Assembly (NCBI RefSeq): GCF_021404405.1
Contig: NZ_JABFTV010000005.1
Span: 327,979-391,978, forward strand
Reading direction: 5' to 3'
DNA from: Billgrantia aerodenitrificans
Lineage (GTDB): Bacteria; Pseudomonadota; Gammaproteobacteria; Pseudomonadales; Halomonadaceae
DNA: 64,000 nucleotides
Below, one piece after another: positions 1-15,000 of the stretch (positions are counted from its first letter, which is position 1; every line of letters begins with the position of its first letter). Made by a program: the position numbers and the translations under genes. The notes under the pieces are model-generated. The model saw nothing but the letters and a program-made list of their open reading frames with translations. It searched no databases and was not told the DNA's origin.

Positions 1-3000
1 CACGCTGGCATCGGCATGCAGAATCAGGGTATCGGTGTCATCGGTATGATCGTCATCGCCAAGACCTTGCCCGAGGCCATCGCCCAGTTGGCCGGTCGAC
101 TCATGGGGCAGCATGATGGCGGCGTTCAAGGTGCGATCGGTATCGCCCACACCGCCTTCCAGGATCAACGGCCCCTGGATACGATCCAGCACGTGGGGCT
201 GCGGCGCGAAAGGCATCACGTAGCGTTCGGTCTCCGCCGCCACGAACCCGTTATCGGCCCTCAGCGTCACCTCAACCGTGCAGTACCAGTCCTCGGCCGT
301 GAAAGTGACCGCCGGAATGGCAACCTCGGTCAGCTGCCAGTTGCCGGCAGCGACGTCCACGCCCTGGGTCAGGTGCAGATAGCCGTCGGCATCGACATGA
401 TTGACGCGGACCTGCAGGACATCGCCCGCCGGATCGACCAGCGTCAGAGTCATCCCCACGCTCACTCCCAGCTCGGCCCAGGAACTCTCCAGCAGCCGCA
501 AGCGCGGCCCGGCCTCGGCACCGGCCAGCACCTCGATGGCTACCGCGCCGCTGAACAGCGTATCGAGGAAGACCCGATCGCCGAGTACCACATCGGTCAG
601 GCCGTCCGAGAACAGACGGACCGTCACCGGCTCGACGATGGCCTGGGTAAGGCGCAACGTATAGCTGTCGGTTGCTCCGGCGGTGGTCACCAGAGTGCGG
701 CCATCGGTCTGCTGGATGACCAGACCGGGACTGTCGTTGTCGTAGACCGTGACCCGCACGGTACTCGCCTTGACGTCCTCGTAGATGGAGCCATCGAGGT
801 TGCTGCTGAGCTCGAACAGCACGCGCCCATCCAGACGGTTCTCGACACGATCGTTGTCGACGGCCGTCAGCGTGACGGTCTGCGCCTGGTCCCAGTTGGT
901 ATGATCGAAGACCAAGGTAGTGGTGCTGGCCGAGACCCGGTCGCCGAAAGCCGACAGATCGAGGGTCACGGTCACCACTTCACCCACCTGAAGCGGTGCC
1001 GAGAGACGCAGCTCGAAGCTACCGTCCTGGCCGGTCACCGAGTCGCCCTCGATCAACTGCAAGCGGTCGCCGGGAACGTTCAGCACCACGTCGCCCAGGT
1101 CGTTGTCGTATACCGTGACCATGGTATTGGCGAGCGGCTGGCTCAGCAGCGACTGCAGCGCATCCGGCATCTCGCCGTCGTGCCCTTCGGGCAGGGCTAC
1201 CTGCGCCTGGTAGCTCACCGTGACGAGTCGCGTGCCTTCCACCACATCGTCATCCGGCGCCTTGACGAAGATCTCCTGGGCAGGCGTCCATACGCCATCC
1301 ACCAGCACGAAGTCCACGGTGATCGCCTGGGTGTACTCGCCATCTTCCTGCAAGGAGAGCTTGACCGTCTCTGCGCTACGCCCACCGTGAGGCGTGCGGC
1401 TGCGGTCGTGGGAAGAGGCCATCGCCGCCGAGACGGTCAGCGTCACCAGCGTGCCATCGGCCAGCCCCCCGGTGGATAGCGCCAGCGACACGAACCAGGA
1501 ACTGGGACCGCCGCCTTCCACCACCCTCGTGGAACCACCGGGCTCGGTGACCACCACGACACCGGAGCGTTGGTCGACCACGCTGACCGGCAGACCATCG
1601 GCCAGCAGGGTCTGGTAAGCCTCTTCGGCGGAAGCGAAGCCGTGCGTCACCAGGCTGCTGCGACCCTCGGGATTGGCGGAGATGATACGTCCCGTCACGT
1701 CGCCGCCAACGATGAAGGTATCGCTGCCGACTCCGCCGATCAGCTCGGTCACCACATCGAAACGGGTACTGAGCACATAGAAGGTGTCGTCGCCTTCCAG
1801 CCCGTCCACCCGCACCCGCTGGATGTTCTCGAAGCCGATATTGAGACCGGCCCCGAACACACCGTCCTCGGTGATGACGAACTGATCCGCGCCCTCGGTA
1901 CCCAGCACGGTCACGGTGTTATAGCCACTGCCTCCGTCGATGCTCACCGGTGCATTGATGTTGTACTCGATGTTGTCGTCGCCGCTGCCACCGCGTATTT
2001 CGATGTCGTTCTCGGCGATGAAGGCACGGATGACGAAGTTGTCGTTGCCATCCTCCCCCTCCATGCGCAGCAGCCCCTTGTTGCTGTAGACGATGAACTC
2101 GTCGTCGCCATCACCGCCATAGATCACCATGGCCTCGCTGTTGCCATAGCTGAGATAGCCCAAGTTGGTAGGCGTGACGCGAATCTCGTCGCCCACCCTC
2201 ACGCCGGTGGCGTAATAGCCATCCACCGCCGTACCTTCAGGGTTGGGATGCTCGGCAAACAGCTGGCCGATCTGGAAGCGGTCGTTGCCGTTGCCACCGT
2301 CCAGGGTCATCAGGGCGGAGGTATCGTCCACCACGAAGACGTCATCACCGTCATGGCCATTGACCGTGACCCGGCCGTTCATGTCGGCACCGTAGTTGAT
2401 GCGCTCCACGTTGCCGCCGGTAACGCCCTGGGAAGAATCGCCCTCCAGCCGCGCAATAAAATTGCGGCGAATCAGGAACAGGTCGCTCATATCGCCGTCG
2501 ACGAAGGCTCCCATGTCGCGGTCGAGCATACCGGGGTAGTCGTCGAAGCCGCGGCCTTCGATGAACAGGAAGTCCACGCCGTCGTTGATCGCCCCGCCGT
2601 CGGCTACGGTGATCTCGTAGTTGGCGTTCACCCCCTGGTGCATCACGATGCGGTAGGTATCGCTGCCGCTACCGCCATCCATCAGCAGGCCATCGGTACG
2701 GCTGTTGAGCTCCACCACGGTGAGCGTATCGTCACCCTCACCGCCGAGCAGCTCGATCTCACCGAGCAGCTCATCGGCATGCAGCATCAGGTCGTCGTTA
2801 CCAGCACCGCCGTAGAAACGCATGCCGTGTTCGGCATGGATGGTGCCGTGCACGCGTAGCGTATCGTTGCCGGCCCCCAGATCCACTTCCAGGCGGCCCA
2901 GGGCGTGCTCGCCGTCGAAGGTCACGCGGTCGTCGCCCGTACCGCCCTGGATCAGTACCTGATCGGCCACGATGCTGCCCGCCAGCCACAGCACATCGCC

Positions 3001-6000
3001 ATCATTACCGCCATTCAGCAGTACGCTGGTGGCTTCGATCTGACCCTGCAACTCGAAGCGGTTGTTGCCATTACCCGTATCCAGCTCAACGGTAGTGGCG
3101 ATGAGCGTGGCGTTCTCTTCGATCAGCCAATGCTGTCCTTTTTCGTTGCCGCCACGCATCACGATGGACTCGCCCGCTTCAAGAGTACCTCGCAGTACGC
3201 TTGAAGCCTGCGTATCGTCGAGACGCGTACCCAGCAGAGTGCTTTCCCAGGTTTCCACCCGTAGATAGATATCGCGGGAGGCCCTGAGTACGACTTGATC
3301 GTCCTCGATGACGATACCGTCGCCTGCGGATACGAAGATGCTGCCCTGCTCGGCCTCCACCAGAACGCCGTTGGTGAACGTCACGATATCGCCGTTGTCG
3401 TCGGGATCGCTGCTCTCCATGGCGTAGAGATAGATGTTGCCGGAGTGAGAGATCAGGTTCTCGCTGACCGTCATGGGGCTATTGGTCGTGATCTCGATGT
3501 CGCCAGCGGCGGTCAGGCCCTTGCCGTCGATCACCAGGTGACCGCTGTTGTTCAGGTACACCTGACCCTCGCGCGACTCGCCCTGCAGCACACCGGTCGC
3601 CGTGGTGATCACCTTGTCCTGACGACCGATGTTGTGCTGGGCCACGAGGTAGACGCCGTAGGAGAGGATGTTGATCTCGCCCTCGTCCAGAGCGTTGAAG
3701 ATGTTACCCACCTCCGAGAAGATCAGCGCCAGGGTATTGTCGCTACCGGCCCTGACCTGACCCAGGCGCAAGTCACCGCTGCGGCCCAGGCTGGCACTGC
3801 CCAGTACTTCACGTACGAAGGCGGTGTCGGCACTATCGAGATCCAGCCGCCCGATCTCGTCGTCGGTCATGATCGCCAGCAGGCGGTCGGCCTGGCCCAC
3901 TCCGCCAATGCGGGTCTCCAGGCGCAGGGTCGTGGCCTTGATGTCACCGGCCAGTTCGTTGCCGTTGGTGCCCAGAATCGAGTGCAAGGCACGCAGGTAG
4001 ACATGTTCACCGGCTTCGATGTAGCCGATGATCATGCTGCCATCCACCGTATCCAGATAGATATCGTTGCCGGCCTGGGCATTGATCACGCCACCGGGTC
4101 GCGTGGCGAACTCCAGGAAATTGTTTTCCCTGCCGATGTTCTCGCCGGCTGTCAGGTGGATATTGTTGGCCAGCATGTTGATCAGCCCGTGGTTCAGGCC
4201 GTCGAGGATGCTGCCATCGGCACTCAACCACAGGTCGCCGCTCTGGGAGAACATGGTGCCGATACGCATGTCGCTGCCAAGCGCATGCAGGTGAATATCC
4301 TGCTGGGCTCGGGCGGTCACGGTCGCGCCCTCCTTCAGGTCCAGCTGCAGTCGCGAATCGGGGCTGGAGCCGATCTGCCCGTTGGCCGCCTCCAGCACCA
4401 GGTCGCCGCTGCGGATCACCAGATCCCCCGAAAGGGTCTGGGCGGCGAGAATGCTGCCCGACACCTTGATGCGGGCATCCGCCCCCGCGTGCAGCTTGGC
4501 CAGCCGCAGGCTCGCCTCGCCCTCCTCGGCATCGGCACCGAGGTAGACCGAACCCTCGGCTTCAACGTAGATCTCGCCGCCGTTGTAGACGTTGAAATCC
4601 TCAACCAGGCTGATGGAAATGAAGCGAATGACCGGCAGGCCGTCGGGCCCGAAGGCTTCGGTGCTGCGCGGGTCGAGAAGCACCGCGGCCAGCTCGACAT
4701 CTACGCCCGACTCGGCCACCACGTCCAGTGCCGTGGTCAGCACCAGAGTACCGCCGTCCACCGAAACGATCTCGTAATAGAGCCCGTTCTCGGTGATGTT
4801 GAGCGACCTGCCATGGATGTCCAGGGTCTCGCCGGGCTTGAACCAGGTGGTGTCCCAAGCCTCGCCATCGGTACGCTCGAGGGTAACGGTGGTGACACCG
4901 CCCACTCTATCGCCCACCACGAAATTGACATTGGCTTCCACCGGGGCGTGCTTCAAGTAGCTGACGTCCTGACGCTCCGCAGCGGAGAGCATCAGACGCT
5001 GCTCCTCGCTCAGCCCCGCCAGACCGTTGGTCATGTCGAGCAGCTCACGGCCGCTGGCCACACCGATGTTGCCGCCGGCGATCAAGGTGATGTTGCCCGC
5101 CGCCTCGACGTTAGCCGCCTGAATCTCGGTACGGGTGCTGGTGGTTTCCTGCAGCAGCCCGGCGCCGATCAACGACAGCAGCTCCGCCTCGGTCCACTCT
5201 TTCACCGAAAACTCGATATTGGCCACCTCGGCAGCCGTCAGGGTCGCCTGATAGTTCAGCTCGCGCAGCAGCGTTGCGGAGCCGTTCTCGTCCACGCCAT
5301 GGATGGCATGCAGCTGGCGATAGACGGTAGTGCGGTCCTGAGCGATGCCGTCGATTCGCGCCTCGAGGGCGGCCTCGTCGTCGGCCAACGAGGGATCCAG
5401 TTCCAGCAAGGCCTCACGATAAGCGCTGCGTTCGCGCTCGGTCAGAATCACGCCTTGGTCGGGGTCATACTCCACCACGCGGCGATAGGTGAGGGTCTGC
5501 CCCACGGCAAGCGCTCCACCGGCAGCCAGCAGGCCGTCGGCGGTGACGTCGGCAAGACTGTCGATGGTGAAGAAGTCACTGCCGGAGGTATAGAAGCGAT
5601 GACCCGCACGCGGATCGTCCGCGGCAATGTCGGGTGCCACCAGTCGCACTTCCGTACGCTCGTCGCCGCTGCCCACTTCCAGCAGCAGGTTGCCGTGCTC
5701 GTCGATGCTCTTGATGCGGTAGGTTTCGCCGTCCACCAACCCGCCGATCACGTCCTCGCTGGTGGCAAAACGGTAGTTCCAGTAAGTCTGATACTCATTG
5801 GCCTTGCGGTCCTTGAGCTCCTGCTTGGCGGCCTCGATGCGTCCGCCCTCTTCGCCGGGAACCAGCCCCATGCGATCCCACACCCCGCGCAGCTGCTCGA
5901 TGGTGCGCTCGTCGCGTCGGCTATCGTCGTTGCGGTCGAGCAGGTCGCCCGCGGCTCGCAGCCAGACATCGCCCTGGGCGCTGACGATGCGCTCCACGCC

Positions 6001-9000
6001 GAGATCACCGCTGACCTGATGCAAGGCAATATCGCCACGTGCGGTGGCGTTGAGGCGCCCTTCGCCCGACTGCTGAATCAGCAGCGGATTATTGGCAGCG
6101 ATGCTCCCGATGCTGCCGCCCTCGGCAATCAGGGTCAGATTGCCACCCTGCACATGAGCCGTGGTGCCGCCCTGCAGCGTGCCGGCAATCAAACTGCCGG
6201 CGGCCATCAGGCTGACGTTGCCGCCGGCATGAGCACGGTTCACGGTCAGGTCACCGTTGAGCTGGTGAACGTTGATGTCGCCGCGCACGGTCACGGCATC
6301 CAGACGCATCGGCGGTGCCGCGGCCGCATCTGGACCCAGGCGGTTGTGCAGATCGATGGCGCGGCCATTACCAATGCCATCCTCGGCACGCAACACGATT
6401 TCCGCACCGCTGATGCGAATGTCGCGGCGCTGATCGTCGTTCTGACGAATGGCCCCTTCCGTCTTCACGGTGCTGGTGCCGTTGTGGTTGGCGAGATCGC
6501 CGATCAGCACAACATCGCCACGAGACTCGACGTTGATGGTGCCGGTCTGATTGCCGATGAATCGAATCTGGACGTCGCGGTTGGCCTCCACCGAGTGGGT
6601 ATGCAGAATCACGCTCTCGCGCTCCTGCACGAACTTGGCGTAGTTGGTCTTCTTGCCATACCAGGTACTGGTCGACCACTTGTCCACCAGTTGCACCGGG
6701 ATGTCGTTCCAGTTCTGCAAGGCCTCGCCCGGCTCCGCACCGATCTGGCTCTGCGCGTACCGGTAGCCGGTCTCGTTGGAGGTGTAGAAATAGGAGAGCG
6801 AATCCTGCAGCTTGCCGGGGCTGAGTTCGCTGTTGCCCCAGTTCAGCGTGCGCGGGTCGGCGGCCAGTGCATCGATACCCAGCCAGCTGCTGGACCCCTT
6901 CACGGCATAGCGCCGCTCGGTGCTGTCCTGGGCCACGCTGAAACCGTAGCGCGCATCCTCCCTGGGCTTGAAGGTGTAGGTATTGTTGCCGTCGGGGTCA
7001 TAGCGGTATTCGTGCAGCCCGGTGAACTTATCGTCGATGCGCAGAATCCCCTGGCCCGGACGGCTCACGTCCAGCCCGCCTACGGCAAGGGCGTACTGGG
7101 TGTTGTTGATCACTTCGATGGTGCCGTAGCCGCCCAGCACTTCGAGCAGTCCGTTACCGGTGTTGACCACGTGGCCGGTGATATCGAGACGACCACCCTC
7201 GATGGCGATGTTCTGCACCTCGATCTGGCCGGTGCGCGGGTTGAAGATGGCCAGCGCCGTGCCGCTGGAGGCCGGCAGCACGATGCTGCTGGTGCTGCCG
7301 CTGCGGATATGATCGGCGATACGCTGGGCATCGGCGTCGCCCAGCACCAGGCGATAAATATCCTCGCCGGCACGAATGTAGCCGTTGAGGTTGACGAACT
7401 CGGCATCGATCACGATCACGCCGGCGGAAAGATCCGGCGAATCGCCACGGCTGTTGCGAATCGCCTCCAGTGCCTCCGCGCTGAGCCCACCGACGCCATC
7501 GCCGCTGTGAGCCTTCACCGCCTGAGCATCAGGATTGCCGCCGGGATTGAACTGCGACAGGCCGCGCACGGAAATCTCCCCGGCCGAGGAAAGCAGCAGG
7601 CTCTCGGCACGCATCTCCCCTTCGATCTCCAGCGAGCCCGCCGCATAGGCGACGATCTCGCCGGAGACGTTGCGGGTAAGACCCGTGACCGCGAACAGCA
7701 CGCTGGCCGCCGGTGAGTTGCCATAGTCGTTGTTGTCGTAGAGGAAAGCGTCACGCGCGGTGTCGCTGAGCCCCTCCAACTGCAAGCCACGCACCAGCGC
7801 ATCGAGCACCTGGCCCCGCACCCCATCGCTGGAGTCGAAATAGACCCCGCTGCTGTTGACGATGGTGATACGCGGCGTCGCCCCCTCGCTGCCCACCGGG
7901 TTGAGCCCCGACAGGCTGGTGGTCAAACTCGAGTTGAGCAGATTGATGGCCGCGGCACTGCCCACCTCGGTGAGGTTGAAGTAAAGCCCGCCGACCACCT
8001 GGGGAATCTGTGTGCTACCCAGCACCATGCGTGACGGCGCAGTGTTGAGAATGGTGATGCTGGCATCGCCCGGCGCATCCACCTCGCCGCTGCCGGTGAG
8101 GTCGTCGGCGAATACATAGACGGTACCGGCCTGGGCCCACACATCGTCGATGTAGACCGTGAGTTGATCCACCTCGTTGATCAAGATGTCGTTGCCGACC
8201 TTCTCGGCAAAGCCTTCATCCAGCAGGTGCTGCTCGATACGAGCAATCTCGTTCGTATAGAAATCGATCAGCTGCTGGTTGCCGGAACTGCGGTACAGCG
8301 CGAAACGCTCCCTGAGATCGCGGAGCTCATCGACGAGCTCGGACTGACCGCGCGTATAGCCCACGCTGAAGCCGATGTCGTCGTAGCCCTCCCGCGCGAC
8401 CAGGAAATTGCCGGCATTGCCGGTGAACAACGCGTCGAGTTCGGCCTCCTTGGCATCGATCTCAGCCTGCTTGGCAGCGATCTCGCTCTGCTTCTGAGCG
8501 ATCTGGCTCTCCCGGGTAGCGATGTCGCCCTGCCTGCCGGCGATCGACTGCTCGGTGGTGGCAATGGCAGCGTTCTTGGCCGTGATGGCCGACTGCTTGG
8601 CAGCGATCTCGTCCTGCTTGGTCGCGATCTCGCCCTGCTTGGCCGCGATTTCGGCCTCGAGTCGAGCGATCTCATCCGTCTTCTCGTCATCTTCATCATC
8701 AAGAGCAGCAAGCGCGGTGGTGAGGACGTCGAGTTCATCTTCCAGCTCGCCTAGCTCGTCCTCGAGCTCGATCTTCTCCGCCTCCAGCGCCACCAGCTCA
8801 TCGTTCAACTCGACCAGTTGCTCCTCGAGCAACGCCAGCTCGGCTTCGAGTGCGTCGATCTGGCCAAGCAGTGACAGGATGTCAGGCTCATTGGCGCTAC
8901 GAATGGTCTGCAGCTCACTTCGCAGAGACTCCAGCGCCTGGTTGATGTCGCGAGCCAGCGAATCGATATTGGCCATCTCCAGCACCAGGCGCTGATGCCG

Positions 9001-12000
9001 ATCGATACCGGTACGCACCGTGCCGTCGATGTTGACCCGACCGTTGGAGCGGGTCACCACATCGCCATCGAGTATCTCGGAGCCGCCACCGCCACCCAGG
9101 GCGGCATCGATGGCCCCCGTGACCGCCGAAATCCAACTCACGCCCTTGGCCTGGGCATTCATGTCGCTGAAGCCGAAGCGCTCGGTGAACAACGTGATGT
9201 CCCTTGCGCCCACCAGCTCGGCACCGCTGCGGATATCGATCAGATGCGACTGGTTCATCTCCGCCCGGGCATTGAGATCCGTGATCGGAATCAGGCTGCC
9301 GGCAAAGCTGTCCAGCGTCGCACTCAGCGCGTATACATCGCGATTGCCGCGAATATCGCCGCCTGCCGCGAAGTTGATGTCGCCAAAGGCCGTGGCACTG
9401 GCGCCTTCATGCATCACGATGCGATTGTTGGGACTCAAGATCACCCGCACGTCGCCCACGCCTACGGTGGCGGCACCGTAGGTGTCCATCAGCAGAACGG
9501 AACTCAGGTCGCCCGTGCCGCGCGCCGTCGCCACCAGCTCGCCGGCACTGTGCAGCACGGCGTTCTGATGGATCAGCACGCTGGCCGCCATATCGTCATC
9601 GCGAATGTGCGAGGTAATGCCGGCGCCGGAGCCGAGGCCGGCAGCGGTGAGGTTGATCTGATCGTGGAAGGTGATGGCGTTGAGTGCCTCCAGACGCAGA
9701 TCGCCCACGGTAGTGGTCAATTTCGCGCCAGCGCCCACTTCCACCCGGGTATCGAGATCGAACAGCGCATCGGTGCTGGCACCGGCGCCGGCCACGGCAC
9801 CGCCGGCAACACCACGAATGGTATCGTGGCCGTTCCCCGCCAGACGCTCGCGAATCACTTCGCTCTCGGCAAACATGTCCAGACTGTCAGCCGTGACATT
9901 GGCGTTGGCCGAAACGCTTGCCAGGGTATCGGCGGTAATGCGGAAGCGCGCCTCCGCCCCGGTACCGCCGAGCACGCCACCCGCCGCAGCCAGTATCTGG
10001 CTCTCCATCTCGAAGATCTGGTTGGCGCGAATCAGAAGCTTGCCGGCATCCGGGTCCGTGGAAGTCAACGGCGCCGTGACGGACAGGGTCGAGGCCCCCA
10101 CCGTAGCGTGGGTAATGGCCGTCTGGCGCAGGTGGTTACCGGCACCGGCACCGGCGACCACACCGCCGCTGCCGGCCAAGGAGTAGAGCTCCGCCTGCTG
10201 GTGACCGCCGGCCTCGACGCTGACTCGCCCCGCGCCGATCAGATGACCATCGCCGATCCTCGCCCGGCTCTGGGTATTCTGGCGCACGTCCACCACGGCA
10301 GCACCGGCCGCCACCAAACCACCCACCACGCTGATGGCACGACCTTCCAGCGACGTACGCAGGTCGGTGACGACTCGCAGATGACCGGCCACCTCGATAT
10401 TGTTGTCGCTCTGCGGCTCGCCCGGCGCGGCACGGTTGGACTGCGTATTGCCGATCACGGCCTCGGCGCGGGCATTGTCGCGCAGAGTGATCACGGTGGC
10501 ATTGAGGCCCAGCAGCGCCCCGCCGGCGGAGCCGACAGCCCGTGCGTAGAGAGACGGCGCGTCATTCAACAGCGTGCTGCCCGCCTCGACGGTCAGGTTG
10601 GCGGCGCGCAGGCTGATGTCGCTGTTGGCGCCGCCAGGCGTGCCCACCTGTGCCAGCACCCGGGTGCCCAGGTTGCCCACCACCACCGAAGCGCCGATAC
10701 CGACCCCGGCGCTAACCGCCACCCCGAGCGATTCTACGCTGACCCGCGGCGTATGCAGCGCGCTGATGACCACATCGCCCAAGGCGCTGAGGGTTATGCC
10801 GCTGCCCAGCCAAGCCTGCACATCGTTGGAAAGACTCACGGTGGATACGTTGGCGGTGCCCGCACCGGCCAGACCGGCGGCCACGGCAACCACGGTCAGA
10901 TTGACCCTGTCGAGGCTGGTGGCAGACACCATCACGTTGTTCAACAAGGTATCGTCACCCAGGATCGCACGCTCACCGAGCCACGCCTGAGTGGCACCAC
11001 TGATCTCGACCACCCCTACGGATATACCCGCCGCCACCTTGCCGATGCTGCCGCCGGCCGCCAACGCCTGATGCTGACGGTCCACACTGGCGCTCAGCGT
11101 CAGATTGCCGGGCGTATTGATGACGACAGCCTGAGCCGGCGTACCGGCATCTTCGATATAGGCCTGCTGGATGCTGCGATCCAGGATGATGGTGCTCTGG
11201 CCGCCTATGGCGATACCCAGAGCCGCCGCACCGCCCACGGCATGCAGGTTACTGTTGAGCTCAGCGTGGCTGGCCACGCGAATTTGACCGTCGGCAGCGA
11301 GCGAGCTTCCGTAGCCCACGGTGGCACTCACCGCGCCGTTGAGTTCGAGCACGGCGATGGAAATGCCCACGCTGGCGGCGCCGGAAATGGCCGCTCCGCC
11401 GGTCACGATCCCCACCTCGAGCAGCTCTTTCGCCTCGACCACGATATCGCCGGCAGCATCGAGCTCGGTGAAGCGCCCCACCTTGGCGGTAGTGTCGCCG
11501 ATCACCTGGCCGTTCTTCTCGACGTCGAAGCTCACCTGGAAGGTCAGTTCATCGAGGGCCTGGTTGGTGGTCTTGCGGTTGGCCTGGTTCTGATTGCCGG
11601 CGTTGGCCGGCGCATCGAAGTCGCGCTCGAAGTCTTCCGGGTCGTACGGGTCGTCGTCGTCATCTTCGATGCCGGAGTCGCCTGAGCTTGCGCTCTCCTG
11701 CATGGCATAGTCGCCGTTGGCGAAGCCAGCAAAGGAACCCGAGACCAGTTGGCCAAGCTCCTCGACGTCGGCCACGGCATCCTCGCTGAGCCCCGCTCCC
11801 AGGCTGATGACCGAGATGGCACCGTTGAGGCTGAGCGTACCGCTGGCGGTAAAGGCCAATACCGCCGAGTTGATGTCGCGCTCGAGCAGGGCTTCCACAC
11901 GAATGTCGCCGGCGGCGTGTACCAGGCTGTAATCGTCGATGGATGCCAGAGTGCGCTCGCGCAGCACCATGACCTCCACCGAGGCACCGGCCCCGACGCC

Positions 12001-15000
12001 ACCCACACTGACAGCGCCCACCCCTTGCAGGTAGTCGCCGGCGTTTTCACGTACGTTCATCTTGGTGAGCGTATTGGCGACCACCTCCACCGAACCGCCG
12101 GTGGAGCGCAGTTCGCTGCGCTGGCCAGCGTAGCTGGCAACCAGAGCCTCGGTATGAGCATCGGCCATCATCACCGAGAAGGCGCCGGAAAGCGCGCCGC
12201 CGCCCACGGCACCGGCTACCACGCTGATGCCCATGTCCAGGGTCTGTCTGGCGGCAATACGGATGTCGTTGCTCGCCGTCAGGCTCGCCCCTTGAATCGA
12301 CGTCACGGCCCTGGGATTGAGCAGGCCCACCGCCAGCGAAGCACCAGCGCCGAAGCCACCACTGCCGGCCAGAGCCCCGACGATGAAACGCCCGTCGACA
12401 TGATTCTCGGCGCGCACATCGATGGTGCGGCCCTCGATGCTGGCCTGGCGCACCGTGGCGCGGGTCTCCATGGAGACGTTCACCGCACTGGCGGAGCCGG
12501 CCAGCGCCGCACCCGGCGCGATATCCACCGCGATACCCATGACCACGGAGAGGAACACTACAGAGGCCTCGGCCTCGACCATCAGCGCCTCGTCGGCTTT
12601 CACCATGGCCTCGGGCGAGCTGTAATCCGAACCGTCGATCCAGGCCTCGGTGCGATGGCCGAGCAGGGTCGTGTCGACACCCGCTGCCGCGGCCAAGCCG
12701 GCGCCGATGGCAGCCGCACCGCCGCCGCTGTCGGCGTCGGTATGGTGCAGCGCGCGCACGACGACATCGCCGCCACTACGAACCCTGGCATTCTCGATAT
12801 AGGCCTGGGTAGAACCGTTGACCCCGTCCACCGTGACGTTGGCCGCCAGCGAACCGATGCCCCCGGCGACCGTGGCCGCCACGGTCAGGAAGGTCATGTG
12901 GCTGGTGGCCAACACCACCACCCCCTTGTGACTTTCGGTTTTCCAGCCATCGTCCCAGCGCTGCGTCACGGCGCGACCATCGCCGTTGCCTCGCGCCAGC
13001 ACGTCGGCATTGCCGCCAATCCAGGCGCGGCTGTCGCTGCCCATCAGATCGACCGACACCCCGCCGCCGATGGCCACGGCCCCGGCTGCCACGGTACCCA
13101 GCACGATACGGCTGGTATCGACCACGTCGGCATGAACCAGCAGGGTGCCGTCGGCACGCACCGTGCCGCCGTCCACCCTGGCCTCGGCCAGGTTGCGGAT
13201 CACCGAGCTGCCGGCATTGGCCGCCCCGGCGCCAAAGGTGCCGTAGGTCACCCCTGCGCTGGTGATCAGATTGCTGGAAAGAGAATCGGCGCGAATGACC
13301 ACGTCACCGCCACCGTGCTGGCGGGTTTCCAGTTCGGCCCCCTGGCTGCCCGCCACGATACGGTTCTGAATGTCGTGGTAAACCACCGAGATACCGGCCG
13401 CACCGCCCTTCACCGCCACATTGACCTGAACGCTGGCGGAGGTCATGCGGCTGCTGTCTTCGGCCTCGATCAGAATGTGCTCACCGGCTTCCACGCGGGT
13501 AGCGCCGCCCAGCACCTCGGCGCGGATTTCCTTGCGCGTGAAGTTGAGGGTGGTGGTACCGCTCAGCGCGGCGAAGCCCGCCACCGCACCGCCGATGGTG
13601 TAAGCGTTGATGCGCGAATCGGAGGTGGCCTCGAGCAGCACGCTACCACCGGCCGTGACCTTGGCACCGTTCTGGATCAGTGCGGCGATACGGTTGCTGG
13701 CATCGTCAGCGGGATTGTCGGGGTTGCCGCCGACATAGTTATAGGCGAAGTAGCCCGCGGCAGCGAAAGCGCCTGCCCCGGAGGCCGCAACGGTGAAGGC
13801 GTTCAGGCCCAGGTCGTCGGAGGCAGCCACACGCACGTCGCCCTCGGCGTTCACCTCGGCGGCATCGATCACTGCCTCGACATTGCTACGCAACCAGTTC
13901 AACGATAGCGCGCCGGAAACGGCCACCTTGCCCGCACCCGCGCCGCTGAGTGCAAAACTCCAGATCTGATCGCCCTGTTCCGGCGTCGCCGGCCGGTCGC
14001 CGGTCTCTTCCTCCTCGGGAATCAGGCTGTTGTCGACGTTCATCTGCGGCACGCCGTCGGTCACTCTGAGCAGGCGAGCCTGAACATCGACGTTACCGTC
14101 CGCCGTCACCCGGGTCGCGGCCCCGTCGATACGGGCGCTGACGATGGAAGCCATGTCGTTGGTAGCGGAGGCTCCCGCCAGGCCGACGGCACCGGCGCCG
14201 GCTGCGGCACCGGCGATGTTGATCATGATCGGCGCCACGGAGGCGCTCACACGCACATGGCCGGTGGTGTCGTCACCCGCCACCGCATTGGCCACCACCT
14301 GAGCGCCACCGCCTATCCGCGCCAGCAGGTCGTGCTGCATGAAGTTGATGGCGATGGAGCCGGCCAATGCCACCTTGCCCGCCCCGGCACCGCCAGCGGT
14401 GATGTTAAGCAGTTGGGCTTCGGCATGGGATTCGACCGTGACGTTGCCCGCCTCGGCAGTCACCTCGGCATTGTCGATCACCGCCGCCACCTGGCCGGCT
14501 TTGTAGCCGAAGGTGTTGCCACTTCCCTCCAGGATCAGCATGTCCTGAGAGGCATTGACGTCGTCGTCGCTGGTGTTATCGATAGTTCGCGACGGATCCG
14601 AAGGATCGCCGCCGATGTAGTTGAAGGAGATGGCAGCGCCACCGGCCACCTTGCCGGCCCCGGCCACGCCGAAGGCGAAGCTGGCCAGCCCTTTCTTATC
14701 GTAGGCTTTCACCTCGACATCGTTGCGCGCCACCACCACGGCACCGCCGCTCACCTCGGCGCGAATCGAGCTGCGCATCCAGTTGAGATTCACCGCCGCG
14801 GAGCCGGCCGCGGCCCCCGCACCGGAACCGGCAATGCTCACACTCACGACACCGGAGGACCAATTGAGGTTGCCCATGTCACGGGCGGCGATATCCGGCT
14901 CCTCCTCGCCCTCAGCGAGCTCGGTGCCCTCGGTTTCCGGATTGACCCCGGTCAGCGCCTCGAGGTCGAAAGCACCACGCTCGGTTTCCTCGGCAAGGCC

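Noticed and set aside
3295..7716. A 1,473-codon plus-strand frame as a second giant gene
   Set aside because: The opposite strand gives coherent beta-repeat protein with RTX-like and coiled-coil signatures throughout, and this frame does not.
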